From assembly GCF_003014575.1 (NCBI RefSeq), contig NZ_PYGF01000008.1, positions 1 through 64,000 of the forward strand: a stretch of 64,000 nt of DNA. Reading direction: 5' to 3'. Below, piece by piece: positions 36,939 to 46,010 of the stretch. The position numbers and the translations under genes are program-made. Origin of the DNA: Cecembia rubra (lineage in GTDB: Bacteria; Bacteroidota; Bacteroidia; Cytophagales; Cyclobacteriaceae). The notes beneath the pieces are model-generated. The model worked only from the letters and a program-made list of their open reading frames with translations, was not told the origin of the DNA and made no database searches. Position 1 is the stretch's first letter, and each line of letters opens with the position of its first letter.

Positions 36939-37205
36939 ATGAACAGACGGATTAAAGTCTATGGTAAGGTTCAAGGTATATTTTTCAGAAAAAATACTCA
37001 ACAAAAAGCGCTAGAATTAGACCTTAAAGGTTGGGTAAAAAATGAAGAGGACGGAACAGTATCTTTGGAAATTGAAGGAGAACTTCACTCCATATTGGCG
37101 ATGCAGTCATGGCTGAGACTCGGTCCTCCTAATTCCCATGTTGAGAATTTGGAGATTACTCAAGGTGAAGAACAAGGATATCAAGATTTCCTCATTTTGC
37201 AGTAA
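36939..37205 (+). CDS. Acylphosphatase
   Basis: An 88-residue enzyme that hydrolyses carboxyl-phosphate bonds (for example in acyl phosphates). The alpha/beta sandwich signature is clear: GKVQGIFFRKNT with catalytic Arg17 and LKGWVKNEEDGTVSLEIEG with catalytic Asn35. Full length for the family. It is a single gene with its own promoter element and terminator. Confidence 0.93.
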   Translation: MNRRIKVYGKVQGIFFRKNTQQKALELDLKGWVKNEEDGTVSLEIEGELHSILAMQSWLRLGPPNSHVENLEITQGEEQGYQDFLILQ

Positions 37206-37235
37206 TTCAAAATAGTGAATATATAATTACCTCCT

Positions 37236-37270
37236 TGCCAATTTCAACTAGGAATTGGCATTTGTTTTTT
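37236..37270 (+). terminator. Terminator of the acylphosphatase gene
   Basis: TGCCAATT (37236-37243) pairs with AATTGGCA (37253-37260); inner T-G and C-G pairs extend it to 10 bp, with the 5-base loop AACTA. The T-rich tail is 37261-37270. Confidence 0.85.
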
Positions 37271-37375
37271 CTGGCCAATTGATTTAAAGGCATCTTTTTA
37301 ACCCCTCATTTTTTTGCTTTTCTCCTTTGATCGACATCATTTCTAGTTAGGCAATAGCCATTTGATATATTTTAC

Positions 37376-37383
37376 TAATTTTG
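37376..37383 (+). promoter_or_regulatory. Putative -7 element of the prfA promoter
   Basis: TAATTTTG matches TAnnTTTG, 22 bases before the prfA ATG. Confidence 0.45.
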
Positions 37384-37405
37384 GCATTCAAAAAGAACGT
37401 GATAT

Positions 37406-38482
37406 ATGCTTGAAAAATTACAAGCACTGAAGGATAGATTTATTGAACTTGGCCAATTGATTATTCAACCTGACTCCATGTCTGATATGGGTAAGTATAC
37501 CAAGCTTACCAAAGAATATAAGGAATTGGAAAAGATAGTGGGGCTGTATGATGAATATAAATTAGTCATAGATAACCTTTCCAGTACCAAGGAAATATTG
37601 GAGAAGGAAAAAGATCCGGATTTTAGGGAAATGGCGAAACAGGAGTTGGAGGAATTGAAGGTAAGGCAAGAAGAGCTGGAAGAACAACTTAAGCAGCAGC
37701 TTATTCCCAAAGATCCTAATGACTCCAAAGATTGCATTTTGGAGATCAGAGCAGGTACAGGAGGTGATGAAGCTGCAATTTTTGCAGGAGATCTTTTCAG
37801 AATGTACCAGCGATTTTGTGATAAGCAAAGCTGGAAACTGACCGTTTTGGATTTGACTTTTGGATCTTCAGGAGGGTATAAAGAGATTATCAGCACAGTC
37901 AGTGGAGCAGATGTATTTGGAATGCTGAAATATGAATCAGGTGTCCATAGGGTTCAGAGAGTGCCTGCAACCGAAACACAGGGAAGGGTCCATACCTCTG
38001 CCGCTACAGTTGCTGTATTGCCTGAAATGGATGAAGTGGAAGTGGAAATCAATATGAATGATATCCGCAAGGACACCTTTTGTTCTTCGGGTCCAGGTGG
38101 TCAGTCGGTCAACACTACTTATTCTGCTGTGAGGCTGACCCATAATCCAACTGGACTGGTCGTAACCTGTCAGGATGAAAAGTCTCAGATCAAGAACTTT
38201 GAAAAGGCCCTAAAAGTACTCCGTTCGCGCTTGTATGAAATTGAATTGGCCAAACACAATGAAGCTGTGGGAGCCCAGCGAAAGTCTATGGTGGCCAGCG
38301 GGGACAGATCTGATAAAATCAGAACCTATAATTACCCCCAAAGCAGGGTGACAGACCATAGAATCAACAAAACGGTATATAACCTCCCTGATGTTATGGA
38401 TGGCAATATTGAAGAATTTATTTCTGCATTGCGATTTGCCGAAAATGTAGAAAAAATGAAAAATTCCGGAATGGAGGAGTGA
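37406..38482 (+). CDS. prfA: Peptide chain release factor 1
   Basis: Recognises UAA and UAG stop codons and triggers peptide release. Of the 358 residues, the PAT tripeptide that selects the stop codon is seen in RVPATETQGR and the catalytic GGQ in SGPGGQSVNT. The N-terminal coiled-coil domain (about 1-110) is complete. PAT, not SPF, identifies RF1 over RF2. Monocistronic. Confidence 0.97.
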   Translation: MLEKLQALKDRFIELGQLIIQPDSMSDMGKYTKLTKEYKELEKIVGLYDEYKLVIDNLSSTKEILEKEKDPDFREMAKQELEELKVRQEELEEQLKQQLIPKDPNDSKDCILEIRAGTGGDEAAIFAGDLFRMYQRFCDKQSWKLTVLDLTFGSSGGYKEIISTVSGADVFGMLKYESGVHRVQRVPATETQGRVHTSAATVAVLPEMDEVEVEINMNDIRKDTFCSSGPGGQSVNTTYSAVRLTHNPTGLVVTCQDEKSQIKNFEKALKVLRSRLYEIELAKHNEAVGAQRKSMVASGDRSDKIRTYNYPQSRVTDHRINKTVYNLPDVMDGNIEEFISALRFAENVEKMKNSGMEE

Positions 38483-38634
38483 CGTTTTCATTCCTCTTTT
38501 CCAGTTTTTTACTGGCCAGAAATAAGTAGATTTTGGCGATTTTTTTCCATTAAGACCTAAAATTGGAATTTTTATAAAAAACTTTTGCCAACTGTACTGA
38601 TTCATAATAAAGCATCTTATCTTCAAGAAAGATA

Positions 38635-39186
38635 ATGCCGGATTGGATGAAAATTGAAGGTAAAAGAAATATAAGTTTAGTGACTTGGAATGATTCTCAT
38701 TTCCATCAGTTGTACCCATTGGCCAATAATTTAAATATTGCCAAAAACCTGAGAGACAGTTTTCCAAATCCTTATACGATACATGATGCAAGGCACTGGA
38801 TAGAGTACAATTATAAGTTTAATCCACCCCAAAATTTTGCCATTGAATATGCTGGAGAGCTGGCAGGTTCGATTGGTTGTGAAATTGGAAAAAATGAATT
38901 AAAGACCAATATGGAAATTGGTTTTTGGATTGGAGAACCCTTTTGGGGAAAAGGCATAGCTACGGAAGCTGTTGTACTTTTTACGGAATATGCCCTTGAC
39001 AAATTTCCACAGGTTCAACGAATTTTTGCCCAGGTTTTTGACAATAATGTGCCATCAATGAAGGTGTTGGAAAATGCTGGATTCGAACCTGAAGCCATAC
39101 TCAGGCATGCCTATACAAAAGATGGGGTAATTGGCGACCTGTTTCAATATGTTATTTTAAGAGAAGAAGTGGAAAAGTTTGAATAA
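38635..39186 (+). CDS. GNAT-family N-acetyltransferase (RimJ/RimL type)
   Basis: A 183-residue acetyltransferase. The acetyl-CoA loop is in GEPFWGKGIATEAV, with the usual beta-bulge region before it (MEIGFWIG) and the C-terminal NVPSMKVLENAGFEPEAILR signature of the Acetyltransf_3 group. The N-terminus MPDWMKIEGKRNISL fits a start at 38635, though the internal ATG at residue 5 is possible. The substrate could be a protein N-terminus or small molecule; it cannot be told. It is convergent with the PLP enzyme. Confidence 0.87.
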   Translation: MPDWMKIEGKRNISLVTWNDSHFHQLYPLANNLNIAKNLRDSFPNPYTIHDARHWIEYNYKFNPPQNFAIEYAGELAGSIGCEIGKNELKTNMEIGFWIGEPFWGKGIATEAVVLFTEYALDKFPQVQRIFAQVFDNNVPSMKVLENAGFEPEAILRHAYTKDGVIGDLFQYVILREEVEKFE

Positions 39187-39218
39187 AAAAACCGATCCAG
39201 ATCAATGGATCGGTCTTT
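39187..39218. terminator. Bidirectional terminator between the GNAT and PLP-enzyme genes
   Basis: ACCGATCCA (39191-39199) pairs perfectly with TGGATCGGT (39206-39214), flanked by an A run and a short T run. It lies between convergent stops at 39186 and 39225. Confidence 0.78.
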
Positions 39219-39224
39219 TGTTCA

Positions 39225-40475
39225 TTAAGCTTTTTCCAGTGCTTGTTCAATATCCCAAATAATATCAGAATAATGTTCTACCCCCACGGATAATCGGATC
39301 AGTTTCTCGGTAATGCCCATAGTCCTCTTATCTTCCTCTGAAACATCACTATGGGTCATTGTTTCTGGGTGTTCTGCTAAGGACTCAGTGCTTCCCAAAG
39401 AAACAGCCAATTTGATCAATCTAAGACTGTTTAGAAATTTAAAAGCTTCTTTTTCTCCCCCTTTTATGTCAAAGGAGAGCATAGCTCCGGCACAAAATAA
39501 TTGTTTTTTAAATATTGCGTGCTGGGATGTTCCTTGCTCCAAATGGCCCAAGTAATATACCTTTTCAACTTTTGGATGATTCTTCAAGAACTCAGCTACT
39601 TTGATGGCGTTTTCGGCCTGCTGGGTCATTCTTACTTTTAGCGTTTCCAAACTTCTCATCAATAGCCAACCCGTCCAAGGTCCGGCCATATTTCCTAAAA
39701 ATGTCCTTAGTGTCCTTACCCGCTTCATATACTTAGAATGTCCAAGTACGGCACCGGCAATCAGGTCAGAATGGCCTCCAATGTACTTTGTCGCTGAGTA
39801 AACTACAAGGTCTGCTCCATGCTTGAGAGGATGCTGCCATAGTGGGCCCATATAGGTATTGTCGACACATACTACTACATCTTTACTTTCTGATGAAAAG
39901 GCATCAGCAACTTTTTTGCAGATTTCAAGATCAAATAAGGCATTGGTTGGATTGGCCGGTGTTTCTACATAAACCATTTTGAGTTTCTCGCCCAAACCTT
40001 TTGATTGGATTTCTTCGACTAATTCCTCTGCAGACTGATTATTGGTGAAGCCAAAACCATGAATTCCATATTCGGGTAATACTTTATTAATAAAGTGATC
40101 AGTGCCTCCATATACAGGTTTACTGTAAAGGAGTACATCCCCCGGGCGTAAAAACTCAAGCATTACAGTGGAAATTGCTGACATTCCACTTTCAAAGACA
40201 GCACATTCGTCTGCCCCGTCCCATAAGCAGAGACGCTCTTCAAGGATTTGTAAGTCAGGATTGTTCAGCCTGGAATAAATCAATCCTAACTCCTCGTTTG
40301 GTGCTTTTTCCCTCTGACCGTAAGCTACTTCAAAAAATGCTTTTCCTTCTTCTGCAGAATTGAAAACAAAAGTGGAAGTTTGAAATATTGGGCATTTAAT
40401 TGCTCCTTCGGAAAGTGCAGGTTTATAGCCATATGACATCATAAGGCTTTCTGGGTGGAAATATCTGTTGTCCAT
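39225..40475 (-). CDS. Cys/Met-metabolism PLP-dependent enzyme (cystathionine gamma-synthase/lyase family)
   Basis: A 416-residue fold-I PLP enzyme. The Schiff-base Lys is in YSATKYIGGHSD, with ECAVFESGMSAISTVML and VYVETPANPTNALFD motifs and the C-terminal LIRLSVGVEHYSDI typical of the Cys/Met metabolism family (MetB/MetC/MGL). The exact activity among synthase, beta-lyase and methionine gamma-lyase cannot be fixed from sequence. It is monocistronic. Confidence 0.88.
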   Translation of the reverse strand: MDNRYFHPESLMMSYGYKPALSEGAIKCPIFQTSTFVFNSAEEGKAFFEVAYGQREKAPNEELGLIYSRLNNPDLQILEERLCLWDGADECAVFESGMSAISTVMLEFLRPGDVLLYSKPVYGGTDHFINKVLPEYGIHGFGFTNNQSAEELVEEIQSKGLGEKLKMVYVETPANPTNALFDLEICKKVADAFSSESKDVVVCVDNTYMGPLWQHPLKHGADLVVYSATKYIGGHSDLIAGAVLGHSKYMKRVRTLRTFLGNMAGPWTGWLLMRSLETLKVRMTQQAENAIKVAEFLKNHPKVEKVYYLGHLEQGTSQHAIFKKQLFCAGAMLSFDIKGGEKEAFKFLNSLRLIKLAVSLGSTESLAEHPETMTHSDVSEEDKRTMGITEKLIRLSVGVEHYSDIIWDIEQALEKA

Positions 40476-40670
40476 TATATTTGGGTTTAATGATTACAAA
40501 TCACCATAATTGGCGCTTAATTGTCAAGGACTATTAAAAAATAATATTTGGATTATTTCCTAAAAACTTGCTGTATGTTTTATATGAACAAGCTAAAATA
40601 TTACAAAAATTCAATTCAACAAATAATATTTTGTTTAGTTCATTTGGGAAGCCCGCTAACATATAAAATA

Positions 40671-40700
40671 AGGTATTGGATGATCATCTCACCAATACCT
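40671..40700 (-). terminator. Hairpin overlapping the stop of the YCF48-repeat gene
   Basis: AGGTATTGG (40671-40679) pairs with CCAATACCT (40692-40700). It includes the stop codon of the gene that ends at 40684 and is followed on the minus strand by an A/T-rich run. A terminator is plausible, not certain. Confidence 0.45.
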
Positions 40701-43491
40701 TTTGTACAAACTCCTTGTCCCGGGTTCGGATGATTACTGTATATAGCCCTTTAGGAAGGTTCCTTACCTGATATTGATTGATGCCATCTTCTGGAATTAA
40801 ATTATTCAATTCCTGTCCTAAGGCATTTATAATCCTAATTTGATGAATATTGCCAATACCAACAAGATCCATAGTAAAATCGCCTTGTGATGGATTGGGG
40901 TAAATATTGATTTTTTTATTTTCTTCTCTTTCTCTGCCAATAGAAGTAATAATGTTGACATTTACGGACATTTCTGAAGGTTCACCTTCGTTACAACCAT
41001 TCATTGGCGTGACCTTTATATTAAAATCTCCTTCCCTTTCCCATCGTATGGTAATCCTATTGGTACCCTGACCTGACAGTATCCTTCCTCCTTGCCCACT
41101 GATGGTCCATTGGAAATTGACTTCAGGCACATTAGTGACGCTGTAAATTTCTTCTGTTAAACCAACCCGCTCAGGGCCGGTTATAGGTGATGGCTTTGCA
41201 GGAGGTGTAGTTACAGATATTTCCTTGATTGTTGCAGGGCCTGTTCCACATGGATTATTGGGAGTAACACGAACTGACCGGTTACCTGTATTGCTCCAGC
41301 CTACAACAATCCTGTTGGTGCCCTGTCCTTCTAGGATGTTTCCTCCATCAACCTCCCAAACAAAGACTGTTCCCAAAATATTATCTACCGAGTAGGGCTG
41401 CGATGTGCCTATGCAGACAACGCCTTCACCAAGGATGGTGTTGATTTGCCTAGGCGTATTGGAAACTATTACTTCAAGGCCTGTAGTACCACTGTTGCCA
41501 CAGAAATTTTTCCCCCGTACCAGTACTGCATTTCTTCCTGGGATTTCCCATTCTACAACAATCCTGCTTGTTCCCTGCCCTTCAATGATTCTTCCTCCAT
41601 CCACTCTCCACTCAAATTCCATATCCAATCCCAAGACTTCTTGTACAGTATAGGTTTGGGTACTGAGGCAGACATTGTTTTCCCCAAAGATAAGCGTTGG
41701 TTTTTCAGGTACTTGGCAATCATAAGTGAAAAAGGTGCCATTTTCTCCTACAGCAAATCCATTGCTTAATGTACCAAAGCTTATTCCTGTGAAATCTTGA
41801 AATGTTGCAGTTATAAATTTATTCCATGTCAACCCTCCGTCTTTTGTCTGAATCATCAGACCATTTTCGCCTGCGATAAACCCTACTTCCTCATCCAGAT
41901 ACTCCACGGCATTGAGATGTTCAGTATATGGCAAGTTAAGAGAGGTCCAGGTTGATCCTTTGTCAGTAGTTTTAAATGCAGTACCTGATTGGCCTACAAT
42001 GACAGCACTGCTTTCATCCAAAATAGAGATGTCAGTAAATTTTACAGAAGTAGGCAAGTTGATTGTTCTCCATACCTCATTTTCAAGAATACTGACAAAG
42101 CCATTGCTTCCTATAAGTATTGCTGATTCTGAATTAAAAAATGCAAGTCTTTGAAAATTAATGTTATTATTACCAAGGTCTATTTTCTCCCAAGTGGTGC
42201 CTCCATCCACTGTTCTTGCCAAAAAGCCCTTGTCCCCTGCCAAAAAGCCAAGGTTGTTGTTGAAAAAATACAGTCCGTTTAGATTTTCTGTAGTTCCTGG
42301 ATTGAGTGAAGTCCAATTGGACCCTGAATTAGTAGTTCTTAAAAGTATCCCCCCGTCCCCACAGACATAGCCCAGAGCATTGGTAGTAAAAAACAAGTGA
42401 TTGAATTTATTGGACACAGGTCTGGACCTGTCTGTGAAAGAGGTCCCACCGTTATTGGTAAAGAAAAACCTTCCTTTTTCTCCAATTACATATCCAATAC
42501 GATCAGTCCTGAATTCTGTAGCTGTGTAATCTATTTCTCGTCCCGAAAGTCTTAAAGCCCAGCTTGCACCTGCATTGGAAGATGATAGGATGAATCCGTT
42601 GGTTCCTGTGGCAAAGACCACATTTGAATTGGTCCGAAAGGCAATATCCAAGTAAGTTTCTTGGTTATTGACATTTATTCCGCCAAAATTTGAGCCTGCA
42701 TTGGTAGTCCTCAAAATAGTAGCATTCTCTCCGGTGATGATTCCTATGTTTGGATTGGCCCGATTAAAACTTACTGCCCATAGATTTCTTTCTGTTCCTG
42801 AAGTTATTTGGCTCCAGGAATTTCCAGCATCATTGGTTCGGAGTATAGTGCCTCTATTTCCCACTGAATATCCAACGAGCCCATTGACAAAGTAAACATC
42901 ATTTAGGCTTTGGGATTGTCCGGTAGTCCTCAGATTCCAGCTGTTTCCACCATTAAAAGTTCTGATAATTTCTCCATTTGCCGAGCTGATATATCCGGTA
43001 TCAGCGTTGACAAAGTATAGCCCTCTCAGATCGGCAACCGTACCTACACTCTGTTTAACCCAGTTATTACCGGAATCCGTAGAGCGATACACTTCGCCGT
43101 TGTCTGCGATTATATATATCCGTGTTTGGGTTACATACTTAATTTTATTCAGTTGGACACTGCTTCCTATATTGAGTAATTCCCAGGAAATTCCTCCGTT
43201 GGAAGTTCTAAATATGTGCCCACTTTCTCCTACCATCATTCCAATGTTTTCATTGAAAAAATCAACCGCAAGCATTCTTGTTTTTAGAGGAGCCAGTTGT
43301 TCTACCCAGCTAAGTCCGCCATCAATACTTTTTAAAATTATCTGATTGCCGGATATATAACCCACCTCCTCATTGACCCACACTATTCCGGTGTACTGGT
43401 TGCCCCAACCTCCTAGTCTTCTCCAGGTTTGAGCTTCTGCAATTCCAAAAAATAAGACTGCAAAAAATAACAAGTATAAATGTTTCCTCAT
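40684..43491 (-). CDS. Large YCF48/BNR-repeat surface protein with PKD-like modules and a T9SS sorting domain
   Basis: A 935-residue secreted protein: signal peptide (1-20), about fourteen YCF48-like repeats with recurring TxDGGxxW or TTNxGxxW motifs (residues about 22-590, a beta-propeller-like tandem), three PKD/Ig-like modules (about 595-840) marked by repeated ILxGQGTNRIVVxW-like phrases, and a C-terminal type IX secretion sorting domain (about 860-935, NIYPNPSQGDFTM, GLYTVIIRT, VQKVLVR). It should pass the outer membrane by T9SS and be surface-attached or released. YCF48 proteins in plastids help photosystem II assembly; here the label only describes the fold. Confidence 0.88.
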   Translation of the reverse strand: MRKHLYLLFFAVLFFGIAEAQTWRRLGGWGNQYTGIVWVNEEVGYISGNQIILKSIDGGLSWVEQLAPLKTRMLAVDFFNENIGMMVGESGHIFRTSNGGISWELLNIGSSVQLNKIKYVTQTRIYIIADNGEVYRSTDSGNNWVKQSVGTVADLRGLYFVNADTGYISSANGEIIRTFNGGNSWNLRTTGQSQSLNDVYFVNGLVGYSVGNRGTILRTNDAGNSWSQITSGTERNLWAVSFNRANPNIGIITGENATILRTTNAGSNFGGINVNNQETYLDIAFRTNSNVVFATGTNGFILSSSNAGASWALRLSGREIDYTATEFRTDRIGYVIGEKGRFFFTNNGGTSFTDRSRPVSNKFNHLFFTTNALGYVCGDGGILLRTTNSGSNWTSLNPGTTENLNGLYFFNNNLGFLAGDKGFLARTVDGGTTWEKIDLGNNNINFQRLAFFNSESAILIGSNGFVSILENEVWRTINLPTSVKFTDISILDESSAVIVGQSGTAFKTTDKGSTWTSLNLPYTEHLNAVEYLDEEVGFIAGENGLMIQTKDGGLTWNKFITATFQDFTGISFGTLSNGFAVGENGTFFTYDCQVPEKPTLIFGENNVCLSTQTYTVQEVLGLDMEFEWRVDGGRIIEGQGTSRIVVEWEIPGRNAVLVRGKNFCGNSGTTGLEVIVSNTPRQINTILGEGVVCIGTSQPYSVDNILGTVFVWEVDGGNILEGQGTNRIVVGWSNTGNRSVRVTPNNPCGTGPATIKEISVTTPPAKPSPITGPERVGLTEEIYSVTNVPEVNFQWTISGQGGRILSGQGTNRITIRWEREGDFNIKVTPMNGCNEGEPSEMSVNVNIITSIGREREENKKINIYPNPSQGDFTMDLVGIGNIHQIRIINALGQELNNLIPEDGINQYQVRNLPKGLYTVIIRTRDKEFVQKVLVR

Positions 43492-43515
43492 TGGTTTTCA
43501 ATCAACTATGCCTTA

Positions 43516-43523
43516 CAAAATTA
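43516..43523 (-). promoter_or_regulatory. Putative -7 element of the YCF48-repeat gene
   Basis: Minus-strand TAATTTTG matches TAnnTTTG, 24 bases before the ATG at 43491. Confidence 0.4.
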
Positions 43524-43669
43524 TAACAATTCCATTAAAATGAAACAGGAAGCGGGTCAATGTTTAGGGTGTTGCCTAAAAAAATAGGCGATCTGGATTA
43601 CAAACAGCATTCATTGTTTCAGAAACTCAGATTATTATCTTAATTTTAAATCCTTAATCGGGTTCAGGG

Positions 43670-44323
43670 ATGATAAAAAAAATTGCAATTATATTGTCCT
43701 TCTTTGTTTTTGGGGGATGTAGTTCCAATGACAGGGTAAGTAGGGAGGTTTTTGAGGAAGTCAATAAGAGTATGGAAATCAAAAAGGTCAATGAGGCCGA
43801 TTTGATTAAAGAGGCCTTGAAATGGGGCAATGAAATCTCACAGGAAGCGCAGGAGCAATTGATTGCTGCGCTTCAAAATGCCATTGCTGAAAAAGGAGTC
43901 CCTGGAGCCATAGAATTTTGTAATGAGCAGGCATTTCCGATTTTGGAGGAAATGAGCACAAAGTACAATGTAAACATCCGCAGGGCATCCAATGATTACA
44001 GAAACCCCAAGGATAAGCCTTTGGATTACGAGGAAATGATCCTTGATGCTTTTGAATATAATCTTGAAAATGAACTGCCCGTCGAACCTAATATCCAAAA
44101 AATTGAAGGTGGAGAGGTGCTCCATTATGCCAAAGTCATTCAAATACCTGGCGCATTATGTTTGAATTGCCATGGAAACCCGGAAACTGAGATAAGTCCA
44201 GACACAAGAGAAAAATTGAAAGCACTCTATCCTGAAGACAAGGCAATTGGTCATAAAATCGGGGATTTAAGAGGTATATGGAGCATCAGGATTCCAAGGA
44301 AAGAAGTGGTGAAAAGAATGTAA
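43670..44323 (+). CDS. DUF3365 (Tll0287-like) lipoprotein with a CxxCH heme motif
   Basis: A 217-residue lipoprotein: the lipobox is FGGC (Cys17). The C-terminal half contains GALCLNCHGNPE, a c-type heme-binding CxxCH, and the conserved WSIRIPRK end of DUF3365. The N-terminal half is helical (EFCNEQAFPILEEMSTKYN). This matches the Tll0287-like domain, described as a heme-containing sensor or redox domain. It could act in periplasmic redox sensing. A small unknown gene starts 26 bases after the stop. Confidence 0.85.
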   Translation: MIKKIAIILSFFVFGGCSSNDRVSREVFEEVNKSMEIKKVNEADLIKEALKWGNEISQEAQEQLIAALQNAIAEKGVPGAIEFCNEQAFPILEEMSTKYNVNIRRASNDYRNPKDKPLDYEEMILDAFEYNLENELPVEPNIQKIEGGEVLHYAKVIQIPGALCLNCHGNPETEISPDTREKLKALYPEDKAIGHKIGDLRGIWSIRIPRKEVVKRM

Positions 44324-44349
44324 TTTACTGTAAACCCAGGCCCACAGCA

Positions 44350-44712
44350 ATGAAATTGATTCTTTTGTTTTTATGTCTTCATACTATATCCTTTGAAAAG
44401 GATAATCATTGTCAAAGTCCTTTTGATTTGGCCGGATTTGAAAGCCAAAATCAAATTATGTTCAAATCAGCATCCGAAAATTTGGAGGAAGCTGCAACCT
44501 TTTCTGAATTTAGTACAACGGACTTTTCTCAAAAAACAAATCTTTTCGGAACACTAAAATCTGAATTCAAGACTCATCCCATGGGGTTTTTTCCAGGTTG
44601 TGGCTCCGAAATGGTCAAGCAGCTCCATGATTTGGGAATAGCTGTAAAATCATATCAGGACTTGAAAGCTGCACTGGAGGAAATAGATGCTTTAATTGGA
44701 GAGGTCTTTTGA
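44350..44712 (+). CDS. Small hypothetical protein next to the DUF3365 gene
   Basis: A 120-residue protein with a weak signal-like start (MKLILLFLCLHTISF). Its mature part contains FFPGCGSEMVKQLHDLGIAVKSYQDLKAALEEIDAL near the C-terminus, and overall looks alpha/beta with two Cys. The frame is open to 44278, but that would overlap the end of the DUF3365 gene; the ATG at 44350 is better. Co-transcription with DUF3365 is likely. I recognise no family. Confidence 0.55.
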   Translation: MKLILLFLCLHTISFEKDNHCQSPFDLAGFESQNQIMFKSASENLEEAATFSEFSTTDFSQKTNLFGTLKSEFKTHPMGFFPGCGSEMVKQLHDLGIAVKSYQDLKAALEEIDALIGEVF

Positions 44713-44939
44713 GGGTTTAGGAAGTTAAAACAATTTTAAATTTACATTTTCTTCTTGGCTGCGAACATCTTAAGTACTTCGACCTAGGGCTGAGGTTTTC
44801 CGGAGATCTTAATTGGCCAATTTTTTAATAATCACAAGCAGCAACAATTTGCTTAAATGCATATTTTTTTGTGATAATACTTAAAGCACTTCAAAAGTTC
44901 TTTTCATTTAGATGTAATTCCCTTAATTTTCTTTTCTCT

Positions 44940-45953
44940 ATGAAAAAGCTTACAAAACATAAGGCGATAATGAGATTTCCTAAACCTTTTCTTATTGTGT
45001 TTTTCCTGACCTTGGGCTTGTTGTTTATTTGGTCCTGGACAGCCGTTTCTTTCAATGATTTCAAACCTTATTCCCAAAAGATCCCTGATACTACTTTGAC
45101 TTTTGATTTAGTACCTATACCTGGTGGTGTCTTTGAAATGGGCAGTACCAAAGCGAATGACGAAATGCCAGTGCATCAAGTTGAAATATCCCCATTTTGG
45201 ATGGGAACACATGAGATTACCTGGGATATTTTTGAACTCTTCCTAGATAAAAATTTTGAACTTTCCATTTCCGAAAAACCGCTTTCTTCTCAAGTAGATG
45301 GATTGACAAGGCCGAGCATACCGTATTTGGATATGACCTTTGGAATGGGAAAGGAAAACATGCCCGCTATAGGAATGACCCAATATGGAGCGATTCAGTT
45401 CTGTAAATGGCTCTATCTTAAGACAGGCATTTTTTACAGACTTCCAACTGAAGCAGAATGGGAATATGCAGCAAAGGCTGGTTCAAATAGCCGCTATTTC
45501 TTTGCAGATGACCCTTCCGAACTTGGCAAATATGCTTGGTTTGCCGGGAATTCTAATGGTACTACACAACCGGTCGGGAAAAAGCTTCCCAATCCCTGGG
45601 GGCTGTATGACATTTTGGGAAATGTGATGGAATGGACTTCGGACCAATACCAGGATAATGCTTATCAGAGCAGAAAAGAGGGAATAACCAAAGACCCTAA
45701 ATTCCCTGTCCAAAGCTTATATCCCGGAGCAATTAGAGGAGGTCATTATAAAAGTGAACCCGAGGATCTGAGAACAGCCAAAAGATTCTATTCAAAACCA
45801 GATTGGAAGCGCATTGATCCCCAAATCCCTAAAAGCCAATGGTGGTTTCCGGAGGCACCATTTCTTGGACTTAGGGTAGTAAGACCCCTTCATCAACCAA
45901 GCCAGGAAGTAATCATGGCCTACTATGATAAAGCTCCAATTGCAGATTACTAA
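44940..45953 (+). CDS. SUMF1/PvdO-type formylglycine-generating-enzyme-fold protein without the catalytic cysteines
   Basis: A 337-residue secreted protein: hydrophobic segment about residues 15-35, then an FGE-sulfatase fold (PF03781): GGVFEMGS, MGTHEITWDIF, PAIGMTQYGAIQFCKWL, YRLPTEAEWEYAAKAG, GLYDILGNVMEWTSD, and LGLRVVRP. True formylglycine-generating enzymes carry two copper-binding cysteines near the C-terminus; at that place this protein reads GAIRGGHYKSEPEDLRTAKRF with no Cys. So it is more likely a structural or binding member of the superfamily. Start 44940 is chosen over 44871; 44970 also possible. It stands 57 bases before the Gfo/Idh/MocA gene and may be co-transcribed. Confidence 0.82.
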   Translation: MKKLTKHKAIMRFPKPFLIVFFLTLGLLFIWSWTAVSFNDFKPYSQKIPDTTLTFDLVPIPGGVFEMGSTKANDEMPVHQVEISPFWMGTHEITWDIFELFLDKNFELSISEKPLSSQVDGLTRPSIPYLDMTFGMGKENMPAIGMTQYGAIQFCKWLYLKTGIFYRLPTEAEWEYAAKAGSNSRYFFADDPSELGKYAWFAGNSNGTTQPVGKKLPNPWGLYDILGNVMEWTSDQYQDNAYQSRKEGITKDPKFPVQSLYPGAIRGGHYKSEPEDLRTAKRFYSKPDWKRIDPQIPKSQWWFPEAPFLGLRVVRPLHQPSQEVIMAYYDKAPIADY

Positions 45954-46010
45954 TTCCTAATTACCAATACTAATTAACCAATTAACTAACATTCATTTAA
46001 CCATAAACCT

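Noticed and set aside
38501-38515. CCAGT/ACTGG hairpin after prfA
   Set aside because: Stem of 5 bp with a T-only loop and no T tail; too weak to report.
44278-44349. Upstream extension of the small gene after DUF3365
   Set aside because: It overlaps the coding end of the DUF3365 gene; the ATG at 44350 is more likely.
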